Shown piece after piece: positions 60,660 through 64,000 of a stretch of DNA of 64,000 bases. The number at the start of each line of letters is the position of its first letter. Within the stretch, counting starts at the first letter, position 1. A program made the translations under genes and the position numbers. The notes beneath the pieces are model-generated. The model searched no databases. It was not told the origin of the DNA and saw nothing but the letters and a program-made list of their open reading frames with translations. This DNA comes from Streptococcus oralis subsp. dentisani (lineage in GTDB: Bacteria; Bacillota; Bacilli; Lactobacillales; Streptococcaceae): positions 310,001 to 374,000 of the forward strand of contig NZ_CP034442.1 in the NCBI RefSeq assembly GCF_007475365.1, written 5' to 3'.

Positions 60660-63600
60660 AGGAAATTGAGATTCAGGGATTCAAGTCCTTTGCTGATAAG
60701 ACCAAAGTCGTCTTTGACCAAGGTGTGACAGCTGTCGTTGGGCCAAATGGATCTGGAAAATCAAATATCACAGAAAGTCTGCGATGGGCCTTGGGGGAGT
60801 CTAGTGTCAAAAGCCTTCGTGGTGGCAAGATGCCCGATGTCATTTTTGCTGGGACTGAAAGTCGTAAACCGCTCAATTATGCCTCTGTTGTCGTGACCTT
60901 GGATAATGAAGATGGCTTTATCAAGGATGCAGGACAAGAAATCAAGGTAGAACGCCATATCTATCGTAGTGGAGATAGTGAGTATCGAATTGATGGCAAG
61001 AAAGTCCGTCTGCGCGATGTACATGACCTTTTCTTGGATACAGGTTTGGGACGGGATTCCTTCTCTATCATTTCCCAAGGGAAGGTTGAGGAGATTTTTA
61101 ATTCCAAGCCTGAAGAGCGTCGAGCTATTTTTGAAGAAGCAGCTGGGGTTTTGAAATACAAAACTCGTAGAAAAGAAACAGAAAGCAAACTGCAACAAAC
61201 TCAGGACAATTTAGATCGTTTAGAGGATATTATCTATGAGTTGGACAATCAAATCAAGCCTCTTGCCAAACAAGCCGAGAATGCTCGTAAGTTTCTAGAC
61301 TTGGATGGTCAACGCAAGGCTATTTACTTGGATGTGCTGGTTGCCCAAATCAAGGAAAACAAGGCAGAACTAGAGCTAACAGAAGAAGAACTAACTCAGG
61401 TTCAGGAACTTTTGACTAGTTATTACCAAAAGCGTGAAGAGTTAGAAGAGGAAAATCAAAGTCTTAAAAAGAAACGCCAGGAGCTCCAAGCTCAAATGTC
61501 CAAAGACCAAGGGAGCTTGATGGATCTGACGAATCTGATAAGTGATTTAGAGCGAAAATTAGCCCTATCGAAGTTGGAATCTGAGCAGGTAGCCCTCAAT
61601 CAACAAGAAGCACAAGCCCGTTTGGCATCTTTGGAAGATAAGAGAAAGACTCTTAGTAAAGAGAAGGCGGAAAAAGAAGCAAACTTGGCACAGTTAGAGG
61701 AAAGTCTAGCTGAAAACAACAAGGAACTCAATCGTTTAGAGGCAGAATTGCTAGCTTTTTCAGATGATCCTGACCAGATGATCGAGCTCTTGCGCGAACG
61801 CTTTGTCGCTCTTTTACAGGAAGAAGCGGATGTCTCAAACCAACTGACTCGCATCGAGAATGAGTTGGAAAACAGCCGTCAGCTATCTCAAAAACAAGCA
61901 GATCAACTTGAGAAACTGAAAGAACAACTGGCTACAGCGAAAGAAAAGGCAAGTCAGCAAGAGGCTGAGCTTGAAACTGCCAAGGGGCAGGTTCAGAAAT
62001 TATTGGCTGACTACCAAGCTAGTGCCAAGGAGCAAGAGGAGCAGAAAGTTTCTTACCAAGCCCAGCAGAGCCAACTCTTTGACCGTCTGGATAGTCTCAA
62101 AAACAAGCAGGCTAGAGCCCAAAGTTTAGAGAACATTCTTAGAAATCATAGCAACTTTTACGCGGGTGTTAAGAGTGTTCTCCAAGAAAAAGACCGTCTT
62201 GGTGGGATCATTGGTGCAGTCAGTGAACATTTGACCTTTGATGTGCATTATCAAACTGCCTTGGAGATTGCACTTGGAGCTAGCAGTCAGCATATCATTG
62301 TAGAAGATGAAAACGCGGCAACAAAGGCGATTGATTTCCTAAAACGTAACAGAGCTGGTCGTGCAACCTTCCTTCCTTTGACAACGATTAAGGCGCGTAC
62401 AATCTCTAGTCAGAATCAAGATGCTATCGCTGCAAGTCCAGGATTTCTGGGCATGGCTGATGAGTTGGTGTCGTTTGACAAGAGACTAGAAGCCATTTTC
62501 AAGAACTTGCTAGCTACGACAGCAATTTTTGATACTGTAGAACATGCGCGTACGGCAGCTCGCCAAGTTCGCTATCAGGTTCGTATGGTGACACTGGATG
62601 GGACAGAGTTGCGTACAGGTGGTTCCTACGCGGGTGGTGCCAATCGTCAAAACAACAGTATTTTCATCAAGCCAGAGCTGGAACAATTACAAAAAGAAAT
62701 TGCTGAAGAAGAAGCTGACTTGCGGTCAGATGAAGCGAGTTTGAAGACCTTGCAAGATGAGATAGCGTTATTGGCAGAAAGATTAGAAGCTATCAAATCA
62801 CAAGGTGAGCAAGCTCGTATACAGGAGCAAGGTTTGTCCCTAGCTTATCAGCAAACCAATCAGCAGGTCGAAGAACTGGAAACTCTTTGGAAACTTCAAG
62901 AAGAGGAATTAAATCGTCTTTCTGAAGGAGATTGGCAAGCGGACAAGGAAAAATGCCAAGAGCGCCTTGCTACTATCGCCAGTGAAAAGCAAAATCTGGA
63001 AGCTGAAATTGAAGAAATTAAGTCTAACAAAAACGCTATTCAAGAACGTTATCAAAACTTGCAGGAAGAGGTAGCTCAAGCACGCTTGCTTAAGTCGGAA
63101 CTACAGGGACAAAAACGTTACGAAGTAACTGATATAGAACGCTTAGGCAAGGAGCTGGATGATCTGGATATCGAACAAGAGGAAATTCAGCGTCTTCTCC
63201 AAGAAAAGGTCGATAATCTTGAGAAAGTGGATACGGCTTTGCTAAGCCAGCAGGAGGAAGAGGCCAAAACTCAGAAAGCCAATCTTCAACAAGGTCTGAT
63301 TCGCAAGCAGTTTGAGTTGGATGATATTGAAGGTCAGCTGGATGATATTGCCAGTCATTTGGATCAAGCTCGCCAGCAGAACGAGGAGTGGATTCGTAAA
63401 CAAACACGTGCTGAAGCTAAGAAGGAAAAAGTCAGCGAACGCTTGCGCTATCTACAAGCTCAATTAACAGACCAGTACCAGATTAGCTACAATGAGGCTC
63501 TAGAAAAGGCTCATGAACTGGAAAATCTCACTCTGGCGGAGCAAGAGGTTAAGGACTTAGAGAAGGCTATTCGCTTGCTGGGTCCTGTCAACTTGGACGC

Positions 63601-64000
63601 TATTGACCAGTACGAAGAAGTTTACAACCGTCTGGATTTCCTCAATAGTCAACGAGATGATATTTTGTCTGCGAAAAACCTACTCCTTGAGACCATCACA
63701 GAGATGAATGATGAGGTTAAGGAGCGCTTCAAATCAACCTTTGAGGCTATTCGTGAGTCCTTTAAAGTGACCTTTAGACAGATGTTTGGCGGAGGTCAAG
63801 CAGACTTGATATTGACTGAGGGCGATCTTTTAACAGCTGGTGTGGAGATTTCTGTCCAACCACCAGGTAAGAAAATCCAATCTCTCAACCTCATGAGTGG
63901 TGGGGAAAAAGCCCTATCAGCTCTGGCTCTGCTCTTCTCCATTATCCGTGTCAAGACCATTCCTTTTGTCATCTTGGACGAGGTAGAGGCGGCATTGGAC
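60650..64000 (+). CDS. smc: Chromosome condensation/segregation ATPase SMC (3' end outside window)
   Basis: Core of the bacterial condensin. The frame is open for 1117 codons to the window edge, in keeping with a total near 1180. Walker [11 protein letters not shown] is at 31-40, coiled coils flank a hinge at about 500-655 ([20 protein letters not shown]), and the C-terminal head has [15 protein letters not shown] and Walker [12 protein letters not shown] right at the edge. ATG 60650 lies in rnc (10-base overlap), and the sequence begins [20 protein letters not shown], as SMC proteins do. ScpA/ScpB are not in view. Confidence 0.97.
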   Translation, partial: MYLKEIEIQGFKSFADKTKVVFDQGVTAVVGPNGSGKSNITESLRWALGESSVKSLRGGKMPDVIFAGTESRKPLNYASVVVTLDNEDGFIKDAGQEIKVERHIYRSGDSEYRIDGKKVRLRDVHDLFLDTGLGRDSFSIISQGKVEEIFNSKPEERRAIFEEAAGVLKYKTRRKETESKLQQTQDNLDRLEDIIYELDNQIKPLAKQAENARKFLDLDGQRKAIYLDVLVAQIKENKAELELTEEELTQVQELLTSYYQKREELEEENQSLKKKRQELQAQMSKDQGSLMDLTNLISDLERKLALSKLESEQVALNQQEAQARLASLEDKRKTLSKEKAEKEANLAQLEESLAENNKELNRLEAELLAFSDDPDQMIELLRERFVALLQEEADVSNQLTRIENELENSRQLSQKQADQLEKLKEQLATAKEKASQQEAELETAKGQVQKLLADYQASAKEQEEQKVSYQAQQSQLFDRLDSLKNKQARAQSLENILRNHSNFYAGVKSVLQEKDRLGGIIGAVSEHLTFDVHYQTALEIALGASSQHIIVEDENAATKAIDFLKRNRAGRATFLPLTTIKARTISSQNQDAIAASPGFLGMADELVSFDKRLEAIFKNLLATTAIFDTVEHARTAARQVRYQVRMVTLDGTELRTGGSYAGGANRQNNSIFIKPELEQLQKEIAEEEADLRSDEASLKTLQDEIALLAERLEAIKSQGEQARIQEQGLSLAYQQTNQQVEELETLWKLQEEELNRLSEGDWQADKEKCQERLATIASEKQNLEAEIEEIKSNKNAIQERYQNLQEEVAQARLLKSELQGQKRYEVTDIERLGKELDDLDIEQEEIQRLLQEKVDNLEKVDTALLSQQEEEAKTQKANLQQGLIRKQFELDDIEGQLDDIASHLDQARQQNEEWIRKQTRAEAKKEKVSERLRYLQAQLTDQYQISYNEALEKAHELENLTLAEQEVKDLEKAIRLLGPVNLDAIDQYEEVYNRLDFLNSQRDDILSAKNLLLETITEMNDEVKERFKSTFEAIRESFKVTFRQMFGGGQADLILTEGDLLTAGVEISVQPPGKKIQSLNLMSGGEKALSALALLFSIIRVKTIPFVILDEVEAALD

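Overview
The window is a low-GC chromosomal segment from a Streptococcus of the mitis group (S. mitis / S. oralis / S. pneumoniae-like). Protein sequences such as ParC, GyrA, DprA, TruB, SufB, LdH and TopA match what I remember of pneumococcal proteins closely. The gene blocks (parC-ilvE, rpsA-dnaX, sufCDSUB, ldh/gyrA/srtA, xseAB-ispA-tlyA-argR-recN, leuABCD, guaC, rnc-smc) are typical of that group. No rRNA, insertion sequence, prophage or CRISPR array was seen. The species call is inference from memory, not from a database search.

Layout. 1-8.7 kb: tail of a GNAT acetyltransferase, parC, ilvE under a perfect CodY box, a DUF2969 protein, tRNA-Tyr and tRNA-Gln, rpsA with a structured leader, a free-methionine-sulfoxide reductase, dnaX and a small membrane protein; the reductase and the small membrane protein look leaderless. 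8.8-14 kb: the SUF iron-sulfur operon sufC-D-S-U-B. 14.1-22.3 kb: an amino acid permease, a YitT membrane protein (minus strand), DegV, HU, ldh (minus strand), gyrA and the housekeeping sortase srtA. 22.3-23.9 kb: four small, poorly recognised genes that resemble an orphan immunity cassette, one of them a frameshifted SMI1/KNR4 gene. 24-27.6 kb: a formate/nitrite channel, MetY-type sulfhydrylase and a DUF2130 coiled-coil nuclease-like protein.

27.6-31.7 kb is the most unusual region: four full paralogues and one truncated copy of a protein with two membrane helices and TPR-like repeats. Their C-terminal ~60 residues are almost identical and their N-terminal bodies are divergent. Small membrane ORFs and repeated spacers lie between them, and there are signs of recent gene conversion. 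I do not recognise this system.

31.8-47.3 kb: housekeeping genes truB, udk, xseA-xseB-ispA-tlyA-argR-recN-phosphatase in one tight operon, lepA, a lipoprotein, competence gene dprA behind a com-box-like site, topA, a DUF454 protein, cutC and a YjbR-family gene. 47.3-53.3 kb: leucine biosynthesis leuA-leuB-(DUF1294)-leuC-leuD, controlled by a CodY box and a leader-peptide attenuator with three consecutive Leu codons, then a YrdC/Sua5-domain gene. 53.3-58.4 kb: a 0.7-kb non-coding stretch holding a candidate ~63-nt small RNA, then a module like Bacillus YdjI-YdjG-YdjH (SPFH protein, zinc-ribbon membrane protein, TPM-domain protein) plus a lipoprotein, with no PspA gene in view. 58.5-64 kb: guaC with a structured leader and a CodY-box-like site, tRNA-Arg(CCG), rnc and the first 1117 codons of smc.

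Metabolic logic: ilvE, leuABCD and possibly guaC share CodY-type sites, so branched-chain amino acid status probably links the two ends of the window. Topology enzymes (ParC, GyrA, TopA) and genome-maintenance genes (DnaX, RecN, XseAB, DprA, SMC, HU) make up an unusually large share of the remainder.
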